Part shown: piece after piece, positions 1 to 8,537 of the stretch
Layout of the letters: each line of letters begins with the position of its first letter
Position numbering within the stretch: position 1 is the first letter of the stretch
Assembly: GCF_002313155.2 (NCBI RefSeq)
Contig: NZ_NWFK02000001.1
Span: 434,001 to 498,000, forward strand
Direction: 5' to 3'
Origin: Psychrobacter sp. FDAARGOS_221
GTDB lineage: Bacteria; Pseudomonadota; Gammaproteobacteria; Pseudomonadales; Moraxellaceae
DNA: 64,000 nt
Program-made: the position numbers and the translations under genes
Notes under the pieces: generated by a model
Databases searched by the model: none
The model's input: the letters and a program-made list of their open reading frames with translations, nothing else
Told to the model about the DNA's origin: nothing

Positions 1-2
1 GG

Positions 3-44
3 CATCCTGACATCATGCTGATGCGTAAAGCTTACACCGCTTAA
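3..44 (+). CDS. 3' end of a truncated upstream gene (possible)
   Basis: An open frame enters from the left edge and ends at TAA 42-44, giving the C-terminal residues HPDIMLMRKAYTA. The other two forward frames stop sooner. It is too short to identify. It is called only because an inverted repeat (69-101) follows shortly after, as at a gene end. Confidence 0.4.
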   Translation, partial: HPDIMLMRKAYTA

Positions 45-68
45 CTAAAATATGTACAAAACCATACT

Positions 69-101
69 CATGTTTAGATAATTACAACCAATCTAAACAT
101 G
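69..101. repeat. Perfect 11-bp inverted repeat, 11-nt loop
   Basis: CATGTTTAGAT at 69-79 is matched exactly by ATCTAAACATG at 91-101. No T run follows on either strand, so it is not a typical intrinsic terminator. It lies about 300 bp upstream of the response regulator gene and just after the possible end of the previous gene. It could be a protein-binding palindrome or a 3'-end processing hairpin. Confidence 0.6.
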
Positions 102-402
102 GCACTATGGTTTATGTTAATAATAATGAATAATATGGGGATAGCATCAATAATTAATTGCTATTCATCCCTTTATTTTAAATAATAGAACAATGTCAAT
201 AGTCATTCTATTGCCTTATTATTAGTTATATTAACATCATTAACGGCAGCAGTTAAGTATTAATTCTTATAAAAGGTAAGGTATTAAGGTGCATTGTCAA
301 TTCAAAACATTTGATTTACGATACAGCAACATAAAATACTGCTAATATAGTTAATACAACATAAAAGTAAAAAGACTATAAAGATTTCTTTAGGAAAGCG
401 TT
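102..402. other. AT-rich leader upstream of the GacA-like gene
   Basis: About 300 bp of very AT-rich sequence with no credible open frame or RNA gene. The regulator's ribosome binding site (AGGAAAG, about 7 nt before ATG 403) lies at its right end. I could not place a promoter with confidence. Confidence 0.5.
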
Positions 403-1038
403 ATGATTAAAGTTTTGGTAGTCGATGATCACGACTTAGTAAGAATGGGCATTAGCAGAATGTTGGCTGATGATCCAGAAATTGAAGTGATAGGTGAAGC
501 CAATAGCGGTGAAATGGCCATTAAAATGGTCAGATCAATGCAACCTGATGTCGTATTGCTCGACGTCAATATGCCTAATATCGGCGGCGTTGAGGCAACC
601 AAAAGACTGCGCCAGTTTGATGATAAGGTCAAAATCTTAGCAGTCAGCAGTGTCTCTGCACAGCCCTACCCTTCGATGCTATTAAAAGCAGGTGTCAATG
701 GTTATATCACTAAAGGCACGCCGTTGGTCGAAATGATCAAGGCCATCAAAAAAGTAAATCAAGGCAGTAAATATTTTAGTAGCGATGTGGCAGAGCAGCT
801 CGCTGACATGCTATTAACCGATAATGAAGAGTCGCCCTTTGATCGCTTAAGTGAGCGTGAAAAGCAAGTAGCCATGATGGTTGTTAACTGTCAAAGTCCA
901 CAGCAGATTGCTGATCAGCTATTTGTGAGTGTTAAAACAGTCAATACCTATCGCTACCGTATCTTTGAAAAAGTGGGTGTCGATAGTGATGTTAAGTTAA
1001 CTCATTTGGCCATGCGTCATGGTTTGATTACACCCTAG
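403..1038 (+). CDS. gacA: GacA/UvrY-type response regulator
   Basis: This is a two-component response regulator of the NarL/FixJ class, 211 residues, the family's usual length. The receiver domain (about 1-120) has the acidic pair D8/D9, the phospho-acceptor D54 in LLDVNMP, and the conserved lysine in YITKG. A LuxR-type helix-turn-helix follows (about 147-205), with LSEREKQVA and KTVNTYRYRIFEKVGV. From memory the whole chain resembles Pseudomonas GacA closely, including SPFDxLSERE and the C-terminal LAMRHG. GacA normally answers the sensor GacS and drives Rsm small RNAs in global post-transcriptional control. No sensor kinase is next to it, as is usual for gacA. The start has an AGGA ribosome binding site. 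Alternative: another NarL-family regulator. Confidence 0.85.
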   Translation: MIKVLVVDDHDLVRMGISRMLADDPEIEVIGEANSGEMAIKMVRSMQPDVVLLDVNMPNIGGVEATKRLRQFDDKVKILAVSSVSAQPYPSMLLKAGVNGYITKGTPLVEMIKAIKKVNQGSKYFSSDVAEQLADMLLTDNEESPFDRLSEREKQVAMMVVNCQSPQQIADQLFVSVKTVNTYRYRIFEKVGVDSDVKLTHLAMRHGLITP

Positions 1039-1069
1039 CCCAATGATACGCCCTAGCCTAGTTAAACGA

Positions 1070-1098
1070 TGAGGATTGCTATCAACTAGTAATCCTCA
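1070..1098. repeat. Inverted repeat between convergent genes
   Basis: TGAGGATT (1070-1077) pairs with AATCCTCA (1091-1098) between gacA and the protease gene, overlapping the protease stop codon. It lacks a U tract on both strands, so any terminator function would be weak or factor-assisted. Confidence 0.4.
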
Positions 1099-2798
1099 AT
1101 CACAGATAACCCATCAAGCTCATCTTCGAACTTAATACCCAGCGGTCTATCTTGGGTCAACAAATAATCAACCGCCTTTTGCTGCCAGTCACTACCATCA
1201 TGCTCAAAGCTGATATCAGGTTTTACACCAACACCATCGATAGGCTCACCTTTCGCGCTTCGATATTCAGCCACAGTCAGCTTTAATGCGCCGCCTGACT
1301 TAAGCGGAATCACTTCCTGAACCGTGCCCTTGCCAAAGCTTTGCTCGCCCAATATTTTGGCGCGTTGGTTGCTTTTAAAGCTACTGGCCAGCACTTCTGC
1401 TGCTGAAGCCGAGTAACGATTTTGTAAAATAACTACTGGCAAATCTGATAAGTAAGGCACACCGTTGGAGTTCAGCAATTGGCTACGATTGGTTCTATTA
1501 CGCACTTGAATGAGACTGCTATCACCGATAAACAAACTGGCCACATCAATCGCAGAGGACAGTACGCCCCCAGGATTATTCCTAACATCAAGCACCACAC
1601 CAGTAATCGGCACTCCTGTTTGTCTTAATGCTTCAATCAGCTGATCTTTAGAACCATTTTGGAACACTGGTAAGCGAATCACAGCGATATCTTGCTGAAC
1701 GCTCACTTGAAGCTTGTTATTGGCCGCAAGGTTTCTTTGCAAGATTATGCTGCGTCTGCTGCCTTGCTTACTAATAACAGTGACAGATACTTGAGAGCCT
1801 GCCACGCCAGATAGTAGCTGAGTGACATCTTGTGGGGTCATATCAGAGGTTAATTCAGCACGCTTAATACGTACTAGCTTATCGCCAACTTCAATACCTG
1901 CTTCTTTCGCAGAAGACTGCGCTAACACCTCTCTAACTATCCAATATCCAGAAATTGGATCGTAGCGGGCAACAATACCGACTTGGCCGATTTCACCATC
2001 TGTAAAGCTGCGTAAGCGCTCATAGTTATCTTCAGTTAGATACTCAGCATGGTTATCTAACTTCTCAAGCATTCCGGTAATGGCATGCTGGAATAGAACT
2101 TCATCGTTCACTGGACGTAAATAGTCGTGGCGTATGACATCGATCACTTCGACAAAAGCTTCAATGGTTTCAGGAGAGATGGCATTTAAAGGCACATGCT
2201 CAATGCCAAGCTGAATATCAGAGTTTGAAGGCGCATCAATCGCGTCATCTTCCTCTTCTTCAACAAACACCGATTCATCAAGGGCGTCATCGGTAGCGAC
2301 GGCATCAATATCATCGCAGTCATCAACACACTCTTCATCATCATAGCCGGTATGCTTGACATCAGTGAAGGTATCTTCATCATCTGTTACGATGCTGTTG
2401 TTTTGACCGGTTTTATTTTGAAGAGGTCGGGTCATACCTGAGTTTGGGTAGATTCGAGTAGCACGATTTGAGGCTTCATGCGGTGTATCCGCTTCAACCC
2501 TTGATGCTTGCTCATCTGTCAAAATAGCATCTGTGCTATTGCCTTGAGCATAAGCAACCGGTGTTAATAATGAGCTCGATATGCAAAGCGTCAATAATAA
2601 CTTTTTTAACCGTCTCTGCCCAAACATCAGCTGACCACAACTTAGCCGACCATCACCTAGCGCCCTAAACACATGAGGGTCTGGATTAGCTTGCAGCATC
2701 AAAAGCTCAGAAAGCCTGTAACTTTTAGCCACAAGCTTTTGAGTGGTGTCAGCTGTATGTTGGACACAGTTGTTATGTTGAGACGCTTTTCTGCTCAT
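1086..2798 (-). CDS. S41 family C-terminal processing protease
   Basis: This is a periplasmic tail-specific serine protease of the CtpA/Prc family. A PDZ domain lies at about 255-345. The catalytic domain carries the Ser-Lys dyad: S465 in YSASAAE and K490 in FGKGTVQ. The 25-residue spacing equals that of E. coli Tsp S430/K455. Residues 58-86 form a good signal peptide (MFGQRRLKKL, hydrophobic core, AYA-Q). The true start may therefore be the internal ATG at 2627 rather than 2798. Neither start has a strong ribosome binding site, so the start is unresolved. Residues about 138-185 form an unusually acidic insert with two cysteines (EECVDDC) before the N-terminal helices. The gene lies 58 nt after gpmI on the same strand, so they are probably one operon. 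I recall the same pairing in related gammaproteobacteria. Confidence 0.88.
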   Translation of the reverse strand: MSRKASQHNNCVQHTADTTQKLVAKSYRLSELLMLQANPDPHVFRALGDGRLSCGQLMFGQRRLKKLLLTLCISSSLLTPVAYAQGNSTDAILTDEQASRVEADTPHEASNRATRIYPNSGMTRPLQNKTGQNNSIVTDDEDTFTDVKHTGYDDEECVDDCDDIDAVATDDALDESVFVEEEEDDAIDAPSNSDIQLGIEHVPLNAISPETIEAFVEVIDVIRHDYLRPVNDEVLFQHAITGMLEKLDNHAEYLTEDNYERLRSFTDGEIGQVGIVARYDPISGYWIVREVLAQSSAKEAGIEVGDKLVRIKRAELTSDMTPQDVTQLLSGVAGSQVSVTVISKQGSRRSIILQRNLAANNKLQVSVQQDIAVIRLPVFQNGSKDQLIEALRQTGVPITGVVLDVRNNPGGVLSSAIDVASLFIGDSSLIQVRNRTNRSQLLNSNGVPYLSDLPVVILQNRYSASAAEVLASSFKSNQRAKILGEQSFGKGTVQEVIPLKSGGALKLTVAEYRSAKGEPIDGVGVKPDISFEHDGSDWQQKAVDYLLTQDRPLGIKFEDELDGLSVIEDY

Positions 2799-2856
2799 TA
2801 TGGACTCTACTTTATACTTAATTACTATCGATACTGCCTTTGATTTAGGCTGTAAC

Positions 2857-4452
2857 CTATTCTTTAGGCTGCAATAAATCTAAGCCTGTCATTTCTTCTG
2901 GGACATCAAGCGCCATTAGGCCTAAAATGGTAGGTGCTACATCACTGAGTTTACCACCACTGCGTACCTGAACTTGCTTATCACCAACATAAATTAACGG
3001 CACTTGTTCTGTTGTATGCTGGGTATGCACCTGCCCACTTTCATAATCCTGCATCTGTTCACAGTTACCATGATCAGCAGTGATCAGCATATGACCGCCT
3101 TCTTCAAGCACCGCATCTGCCACAGCACCAACTGCCACATCCAATGCTTCAACCGCTTTAACCGCTGCATCGAAGTTACCTGTGTGCCCTACCATATCAC
3201 CATTGGCATAGTTGACGATTAACACGTCATACTTACCTGAATGAATGGCATCGACCAGATTTTGCGTCACTTCAGGCGCACTCATCTCTGGTTTTAAATC
3301 ATACGTTTCCACATCAGGAGATGGGATTAAGATACGTGACTCACCTTCATACTCATCTTCTTTACCACCACTGAAGAAGAAAGTTACGTGCGCAAACTTT
3401 TCAGTCTCTGCAATTCGAAGTTGGGTTTTATCATTATTTTGTAGATACTCACCTAGGGTGTTATGCAGTGTGGTCGGCGCATAAGCAACTGATGTTTTTG
3501 GATGCGCAGCCAGCTCATCTGAGTAATGAGTCATCATAACAAACGCTGATAAGCGCGGTTGTTTTTTACGAGCGAAACCAGAGAACTCATGATCCGGTAG
3601 GATGAAGGCTTGGCTTAATTCACGCGCTCTATCGGCACGGAAATTCATAAAGATAACCGCATCGTTATCATCTATGGTAATTGGTGTCTCACCATGTTCA
3701 ATCACGTTAGTTGGGCTAACAAACTCATCGGTCTCACGTGCTTTATAAGCCGCTTGCACCGCGCCATCGGCACGGGTTGCCATACGTTCAGATTTACCTA
3801 GGGTCAATAAGTCGTAGGCTTGTTGCACACGATCCCAGCGATTGTCACGATCCATAGCGTAATAGCGGCCAATAATACTTGCAATCTGCACCTGGCTTTC
3901 ATAATAGCCATTTAAATTATTCAAATAATCACGCAAACGCTTAATATATTTGTCTGCAGACTTAGGCGGCGTATCACGTCCATCTAAGAAGCAATGCACA
4001 TATACCCCTTTGGCCCCGTGAACCACAGCGGCATGACACATGGCTTCAATATGGTCTTGATGCGCATGCACGCCACCATCTGACAATAAGCCCATAATAT
4101 GCACATTACCACCCGCATCTGTGGCTGCTTGAATGGCTTCGGTTAGCGCAGGATTTTTGTAAAAATCACGGTTTTTGATATCACGTGAAATACGGGTAGA
4201 ATCTTGGAATAAGACACGCCCTGCGCCAAGGTTCATATGACCGACTTCTGAGTTACCAAATTGACCTTCTGGTAAACCAACATCCTCACCAGACCCAGAT
4301 ATTAAGCCATGCGGATAAGTTTGGTTAATACGATCAAGATTGGGTGTATTAGCAGCAGCGATGGCATTATCTCGCTGATCTTCACGGTATCCAAAACCAT
4401 CTAAAATCATTAGTACGTGTGGAATCTTTTTATTATTATCAGCTGCTACCAT
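2857..4452 (-). CDS. gpmI: 2,3-bisphosphoglycerate-independent phosphoglycerate mutase
   Basis: It interconverts 3- and 2-phosphoglycerate in glycolysis and gluconeogenesis, using two Mn ions and a phosphoserine intermediate. The alkaline-phosphatase-type metal site is visible in [10 protein letters not shown] near the N-terminus and in [10 protein letters not shown] near the C-terminus. The nucleophile is in [14 protein letters not shown]. With ATG 4452 the protein has 531 residues, close to the usual length of about 510. The frame is open to 4494, but the 4452 start has GGAG nine bases upstream and begins just before the conserved N-terminus. The protease gene follows 58 nt downstream. The upstream region (4453-4807) is AT-rich and precedes the oppositely oriented 6S RNA gene. 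Confidence 0.95.
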   Translation of the reverse strand: MVAADNNKKIPHVLMILDGFGYREDQRDNAIAAANTPNLDRINQTYPHGLISGSGEDVGLPEGQFGNSEVGHMNLGAGRVLFQDSTRISRDIKNRDFYKNPALTEAIQAATDAGGNVHIMGLLSDGGVHAHQDHIEAMCHAAVVHGAKGVYVHCFLDGRDTPPKSADKYIKRLRDYLNNLNGYYESQVQIASIIGRYYAMDRDNRWDRVQQAYDLLTLGKSERMATRADGAVQAAYKARETDEFVSPTNVIEHGETPITIDDNDAVIFMNFRADRARELSQAFILPDHEFSGFARKKQPRLSAFVMMTHYSDELAAHPKTSVAYAPTTLHNTLGEYLQNNDKTQLRIAETEKFAHVTFFFSGGKEDEYEGESRILIPSPDVETYDLKPEMSAPEVTQNLVDAIHSGKYDVLIVNYANGDMVGHTGNFDAAVKAVEALDVAVGAVADAVLEEGGHMLITADHGNCEQMQDYESGQVHTQHTTEQVPLIYVGDKQVQVRSGGKLSDVAPTILGLMALDVPEEMTGLDLLQPKE

Positions 4453-4774
4453 GTCATTATTCTCCGATTCGTTACTGGTTGTGATTAAAAACAATAAAAT
4501 ACGATAGCCAAATTACAATACAGGCAATTAAAACAAAACCTAACTTATCAATTGTAACACACAAGCCTATTTTCCAATAATGGAAGATTGTGCTTGCAAA
4601 AATTCAATCCCGTATTTTCGCCAATTAAGTCTATGTATTAACGCACATTTTAACGCCTAAATTGCTTTGAATTGAGTTTAACTTTTCTTCAAAACCTTGT
4701 ATATACAAACATCATATTGCTACCCTTCGCTATGAAAAGGCTACGCTTCTTAACAAACAAAGTTGGCGCTGCAT

Positions 4775-4803
4775 TTGCAACTACTATCAATTTTAGTTAG
4801 AAT
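4775..4803 (+). promoter_or_regulatory. Sigma70 promoter of 6S RNA
   Basis: A -35 TTGCAA (4775-4780) and a -10 TAGAAT (4798-4803) are separated by exactly 17 bp. The predicted start at about 4809-4810 coincides with the first base of the 6S RNA closing stem. Position and spacing make this one of the best-supported promoters in the window. Confidence 0.82.
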
Positions 4804-4807
4804 CTAA

Positions 4808-4997
4808 AGACTCTGAAGTGTTCGCCAGTGGATGATATTCCCTGAGCCGATAATGCACTAAATGGATGTGCTATCTATTGTCTTATTGTGTAAGCCTGCA
4901 CTGCTCGCAGTGACTCAGGAAACCTTAAGAGACAGTGACACATCCGCCCTGAACTTCACGGTTCATGGGTTCCCATCTTACAGCGGCACTTCGGTCT
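4808..4997 (+). ncRNA. ssrS: 6S RNA
   Basis: 6S RNA mimics an open promoter and sequesters sigma70 RNA polymerase in stationary phase. Its hallmarks are visible. The closing stem is formed by AGAC..GAAGTG (from 4808) and CACTTC..GTCT (ending 4997). The signature CCCTGAGCCGATA lies at about 4841-4853. The 3' arm has an AAACCTTAAGAGACAGTGACACA-like conserved segment and then the GAACTTCACGGTTCATGGGTT-like hairpin seen in E. coli (each quoted in part only). The length, about 190 nt, is typical. It has its own promoter just upstream and an intrinsic terminator 24 nt downstream. In enterics ygfA follows ssrS; here the next gene is fxsA on the opposite strand. Confidence 0.93.
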
Positions 4998-5020
4998 AAT
5001 ATTTTTGCTATTAAGCATAT

Positions 5021-5055
5021 AAAAAAGCCCTTTTATTAATAAAAGGGCTTTTTTT
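5021..5055. terminator. Bidirectional terminator between 6S RNA and fxsA
   Basis: AAAAAAGCCCTTTT and AAAAGGGCTTTTTT form a 14-bp stem around ATTAAT, with T runs on both strands. It can end the 6S transcript (+) and the fxsA transcript (-). Confidence 0.9.
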
Positions 5056-5166
5056 ATTTTAGGACTTTATTGAGCATTGTTTATTCATGAGTATGAGTCA
5101 TGGCATTATCAGCAACTTGGCATAACCTGCAATCAATTACTCACACTCATTGTGCTCGTGATTGCT

Positions 5167-5808
5167 TTAGTCGTCATTGGCTGGCTTATCTAGCTTTTTA
5201 ACATCTTTTACCACTGTTTTTGCTGAACCATCAACGGTTGTATTGTGCTTGAAGCCACCACCAAATGGACTGCTACCACCTGTTTTATTAGAAAATGGAT
5301 CTTGGCTTCCAAATGGGCTTTGACCACCGAATGGATTTTGACCACCAAAAGGATTGCCGCCTGCACCGCCGAATGGATTTTGACCACCCATTTGACCGCC
5401 CATCTGTTTTGCCATCATTTCCATCATTTTTTGTTGGTTATTCATGACGTAATTATTGGCCACATCTTTTAGCTTTTTCTGTACCGGTGGTAAGATTACT
5501 AATAGCGCCAAAACGTCAGACAATAGACCTGGAATTAATAGCAATAGGCCGCCCACTGCCATGCCAATGGTTTTCATGATTGTCGTTTCAGGTGGACGCA
5601 TGGCAGGATTTAACATACCACCAGATTTCATCTGTTGTGCCATTGGATTCAAGGTAGTCATGCCTCGACGCATTAATGACAAACCAATCACTGCTGCCGC
5701 GATAAACCAGAAGAATATCCACCAGCCACTAATAAATTGTGCAGCCAGATACCACAATAGCATTTCAATGATAAACCAGACGATGGCAATGCCAACTAAT
5801 TGACCCAT
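5167..5808 (-). CDS. fxsA: FxsA family membrane protein
   Basis: FxsA is a small inner-membrane protein known for relieving phage T7 exclusion by the F plasmid; its housekeeping role is unclear. Three or four hydrophobic segments are visible: about 4-24, 26-46 and a long LLLLIPGLLSDVLALLVILPP segment near 85-110, whose PGLLSD motif is typical of the family. At 213 residues it is longer than E. coli FxsA (about 158). The extra length is a C-terminal cytosolic tail with methionine-rich QKMMEMMAKQMGGQ followed by repeated NPFGGQ-like units. The gene stands alone on its strand. The shared terminator at 5021-5055 follows it. Confidence 0.88.
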   Translation of the reverse strand: MGQLVGIAIVWFIIEMLLWYLAAQFISGWWIFFWFIAAAVIGLSLMRRGMTTLNPMAQQMKSGGMLNPAMRPPETTIMKTIGMAVGGLLLLIPGLLSDVLALLVILPPVQKKLKDVANNYVMNNQQKMMEMMAKQMGGQMGGQNPFGGAGGNPFGGQNPFGGQSPFGSQDPFSNKTGGSSPFGGGFKHNTTVDGSAKTVVKDVKKLDKPANDD

Positions 5809-6009
5809 AATGTGTCATCCTATTTTCGCTAAAACAAATAAATTAATTAAAATCTGTGCAATTAAAAATTTTAAACTCTGATATGTTATCTATATGGGGA
5901 TGGCTTGCTATACTATCAAATTAAACTAGGCATTTGTTAGTGTTTTACCTCAAAGTAAAGCGTTTTTGCCAACCCTCTAATCACCTTTTTTATAAGTAAA
6001 ATAAAAACT

Positions 6010-6594
6010 ATGGCAATCATTATTGGAATAGATCCTGGGTCTCGATTAACCGGATATGGCATCATCCATCAAACTGGAGATAAGCTGCGCTATTTAGATG
6101 CAGGCACCATACGCACTGAGACCAAAGAAATGCCAGAACGATTAAAGCGTATCTTTAACGGCATCACTCGCATCACACAATATCACTTAAAATATGCCAA
6201 TGAACCCATCCATGCCGCCGTCGAGCAGGTATTTATGGCATCTAACCCAGACTCTGCACTTAAACTTGGTCAGGCGCGTGGTGCTGCCATAGCAGCTTTA
6301 GTGGCTTTAGACTTAGAAGTATCTGAATATACCGCCCGACAGATTAAACAAGCAGTGTGTGGTTATGGCGCAGCAGACAAAATCCAAGTTCAAGAAATGG
6401 TATGTCGTATCTTAAATCTTGAGGTTACACCGCAACAAGATGCCGCTGACGGGCTGGCATGCGCCATATGTCACGCCCACTCTAGTCATTCAATGAACAA
6501 GCTGCTAATGAATAGTGCACTAAAAGGGCGCGGATCATCAAAGAAAAAAGGCCGTTGGCGCTTAACTGAAGAAGACATTGCCAATCTTAAATAG
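6010..6594 (+). CDS. ruvC: Holliday junction resolvase RuvC
   Basis: RuvC cuts Holliday junctions in partnership with the RuvAB branch-migration motor. The acidic active site is complete: D8 in [13 protein letters not shown]72 in AAVEQVF, and D144/D147 in QQDAADGLA. The protein is 194 residues, slightly longer than the usual ~173 because of a basic tail (SSKKKGRW). Neither ruvA nor ruvB is adjacent. ruvB lies about 21 kb away (27500-28477) and ruvA is not in this window. No terminator is seen between it and the convergent lipoprotein gene, only two copies of a 10-base CCATTGCTTA direct repeat at 6595-6639. Confidence 0.96.
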   Translation: MAIIIGIDPGSRLTGYGIIHQTGDKLRYLDAGTIRTETKEMPERLKRIFNGITRITQYHLKYANEPIHAAVEQVFMASNPDSALKLGQARGAAIAALVALDLEVSEYTARQIKQAVCGYGAADKIQVQEMVCRILNLEVTPQQDAADGLACAICHAHSSHSMNKLLMNSALKGRGSSKKKGRWRLTEEDIANLK

Positions 6595-6652
6595 CCATTG
6601 CTTAAATAAAGATTCGCAATCTTCCATTGCTTAACAACACTCAGCAACTGAG

Positions 6653-7480
6653 CTACTCAACTACTGAGCTTTCAACGATTCTATCGAACACGTAGACAGA
6701 CTGCTTACCCTTAACATCGGCTGGATCAACAACAAAGCGTTTTATGCGAACCACTTGATCAAGCCCAGTGTCATGCTGATAGCCTTCGATTGGATCAACA
6801 ATCAGTTGCCAAGGACCAAAACCGGTTTTGATACCTTTATCATCATAAAATACTTCTCTGGCTTTAAGGCAGGTGCTGCCAGCATCAGGGTTTGGACATT
6901 GCTGCAGCTGATGATCTATTTGCCAAAAAACAGTACCAGCTTGCTGTCCATAGCGCGCTTCAGGGGTTTTCGCCCCTTGCCAAACTATGGTAGACCCATT
7001 TTCAGTGGTCTGAGTCAAAATCGGATTTTCTGCCGCTTTTAAGCTCAGTTGACTGCGGCCATCCATAAGACTAGCCAATTGTTTTTCAGCAGCATCCAAA
7101 TCTTGGCACAGCATCATAGTACTGATTATTTGACCGACCTGCATCGTATTTGATTGAAGCGTATAGCCAGCGCCCATCGAGTTACAGCCCACACTAAACC
7201 AAATACCGTAGCCATTTTGCTTCTTATCGAAGCTTAGCGTCACTTGTTGCTTGATTTTATTTAACGACTCAATCGGACGCTTTTGATTATCGGTCGCTTT
7301 AACCAATTGCCAATGATAAGCAGCTAAATCATTGTTGTTGATCTGCTTGACTGCTTCAGCACTGTGATTGGTACTGTCATTAGTGGTACCTTCATTTTGA
7401 TGTAAAGACATGGTCTGACATCCTGTTAAACTAATAAGGGTAGCAAAAGCCACTATAGGCAAGGTACGAAACGTTGACAT
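6653..7480 (-). CDS. META/HslJ-domain lipoprotein
   Basis: A probable outer-membrane or periplasmic lipoprotein: an N-terminal hydrophobic segment ends in the lipobox SLTGC with lipid-modified C21. The first half (about 50-145) fits the META/HslJ fold, with YHWQLVKATDNQKRPI, VTLSFD, VGCNSMGAGY and MMLCQDLDAAE. The second half resembles a DUF4377-type region with a cysteine pair (CPNPDAGSTCLKAREV) and a final DRIVESSVVE. The function is not established; HslJ has been linked to heat and novobiocin resistance in E. coli. The gene is monocistronic by appearance and convergent with ruvC. Confidence 0.75.
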   Translation of the reverse strand: MSTFRTLPIVAFATLISLTGCQTMSLHQNEGTTNDSTNHSAEAVKQINNNDLAAYHWQLVKATDNQKRPIESLNKIKQQVTLSFDKKQNGYGIWFSVGCNSMGAGYTLQSNTMQVGQIISTMMLCQDLDAAEKQLASLMDGRSQLSLKAAENPILTQTTENGSTIVWQGAKTPEARYGQQAGTVFWQIDHQLQQCPNPDAGSTCLKAREVFYDDKGIKTGFGPWQLIVDPIEGYQHDTGLDQVVRIKRFVVDPADVKGKQSVYVFDRIVESSVVE

Positions 7481-7559
7481 AAAACCTCTTAACTTAATTG
7501 AATGACTGAATATGACTGGGCGAATAAGCTGCTGTCATTATTTGATTAGTTCTATTTGA

Positions 7560-8195
7560 TTAGCTCTTTTTAAAACCAAATTGCTCATCCATCATTTTAT
7601 AAAAGCGAGCAATACCCGTGCCATGCGCTAAAGGATCGAATTTTAACACACGACCAAAATCTAGCGCGATATACAGTACGATATCGGCATAACTTAACTG
7701 CTTGCCCATCAAGTAGTCATTATTTTGAAGAATATTGTCAAAGTAAGGCAACACTTTGATAGCGCGCTCAATCGACTTAGGTCCCATTTCAGGAACTTGA
7801 TCGACTCGATGCGCTTTGGAAGGATGGGTATGCTGAAACGCCAGCATAAAGTTATACAATACTTCAAACTCTGCTGTACGGCGCAAAGAGGCAACCCGCG
7901 CACGCTGCACCACATCATTACCCATTACTGAGCGCTCACCATAGACGCGGTCAAGATACTCACAAATTGCCTGAGAGTCATTAAGCACAGTGCCATCGTC
8001 TAAGACCAATACTGGCAATAGCTGTAATGGGTTTATCTTAGTAAACTCTTCTGTGAGATGCTCCCCTTGTGCCATATCAATATCAATGACGTCGATGTCA
8101 TCCATATCGTCAATATTTAGGCCCTTAGCTTGCATTAATACCAATACTTTACGTGGATTTGGTGCTCTGCGGTTTAAATATAATTTTTTCATCAC
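7560..8195 (-). CDS. Glutathione S-transferase family protein (SspA-like)
   Basis: A 211-residue two-domain GST-fold protein. The N-terminal thioredoxin-like domain (about 1-85) has KLYLNRRAPNPRKV, the cis-proline motif LLPVLVLDDG and the glutathione-binding DSQAICEYLD. The C-terminal domain is helical, with YADIVLYIALDFG matching the GST N-capping region. There is no obvious catalytic Tyr/Ser/Cys: RAPNP stands where classical GSTs have the active residue. It could be a detoxifying GST or an SspA-like regulator. The start at 8195 has a GGAG-type site (AAAAGGAGTTTGTG upstream on the minus strand). No partner gene is adjacent. Confidence 0.78.
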   Translation of the reverse strand: MMKKLYLNRRAPNPRKVLVLMQAKGLNIDDMDDIDVIDIDMAQGEHLTEEFTKINPLQLLPVLVLDDGTVLNDSQAICEYLDRVYGERSVMGNDVVQRARVASLRRTAEFEVLYNFMLAFQHTHPSKAHRVDQVPEMGPKSIERAIKVLPYFDNILQNNDYLMGKQLSYADIVLYIALDFGRVLKFDPLAHGTGIARFYKMMDEQFGFKKS

Positions 8196-8313
8196 AAACT
8201 CCTTTTGCTTTGAATTATTGTTGTTTATTTATCTAGCGTCTTATTAATATAGGACATTTATTGTTAGGTTAATAGACTAATATCTTAATACACCTTTTAA
8301 TAATAATTTTAGC

Positions 8314-8341
8314 CAGTATTTTAATATCAGTATTTTAATAA
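8314..8341. repeat. 14-bp tandem duplication
   Basis: CAGTATTTTAATAT (8314-8327) is followed directly by CAGTATTTTAATAA (8328-8341), 13 of 14 bases identical. It sits in non-coding sequence and is consistent with replication slippage. Confidence 0.75.
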
Positions 8342-8447
8342 ATAAGTGTTTTAGTATATGAATGTTCTAGTAGCAGCACGCTTCTGTCTTAACATTATTC
8401 TATCTTAATACTGCTTTATCTTAACATTGAAAGGCACAGTGACAAAA

Positions 8448-8479
8448 AAGGCCTCACCGTAATTATACAGTGAGGCCTT
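8448..8479 (-). terminator. Intrinsic terminator of the peroxiredoxin gene
   Basis: AAGGCCTCAC and GTGAGGCCTT form a perfect 10-bp stem with a 12-nt loop. On the minus strand it is followed by TTTTTTG, placing it about 60 nt after the peroxiredoxin stop codon. Confidence 0.88.
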
Positions 8480-8537
8480 CCAAATTTATACCGCTTTTAA
8501 ATTAAACCACTTTTAAATTAAACAGTTCCTAAGCGTA

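Larger units (their letters stand above)
8196..8537. other. AT-rich spacer with micro-tandem repeats and a terminator
   Basis: Between the GST-like gene and the peroxiredoxin gene. It contains a 14-bp near-perfect tandem duplication (8314-8341), further loose repeats of ATCTTAAT-type words, and the peroxiredoxin terminator at 8448-8479. No open frame of interest was seen. Confidence 0.6.

Noticed and set aside
2186..2383. Antisense and alternate-frame ORFs, for example within the protease, permease and dnaX genes
   Set aside because: They mirror biased codons of the real genes, have no ribosome binding sites and no protein-like features.
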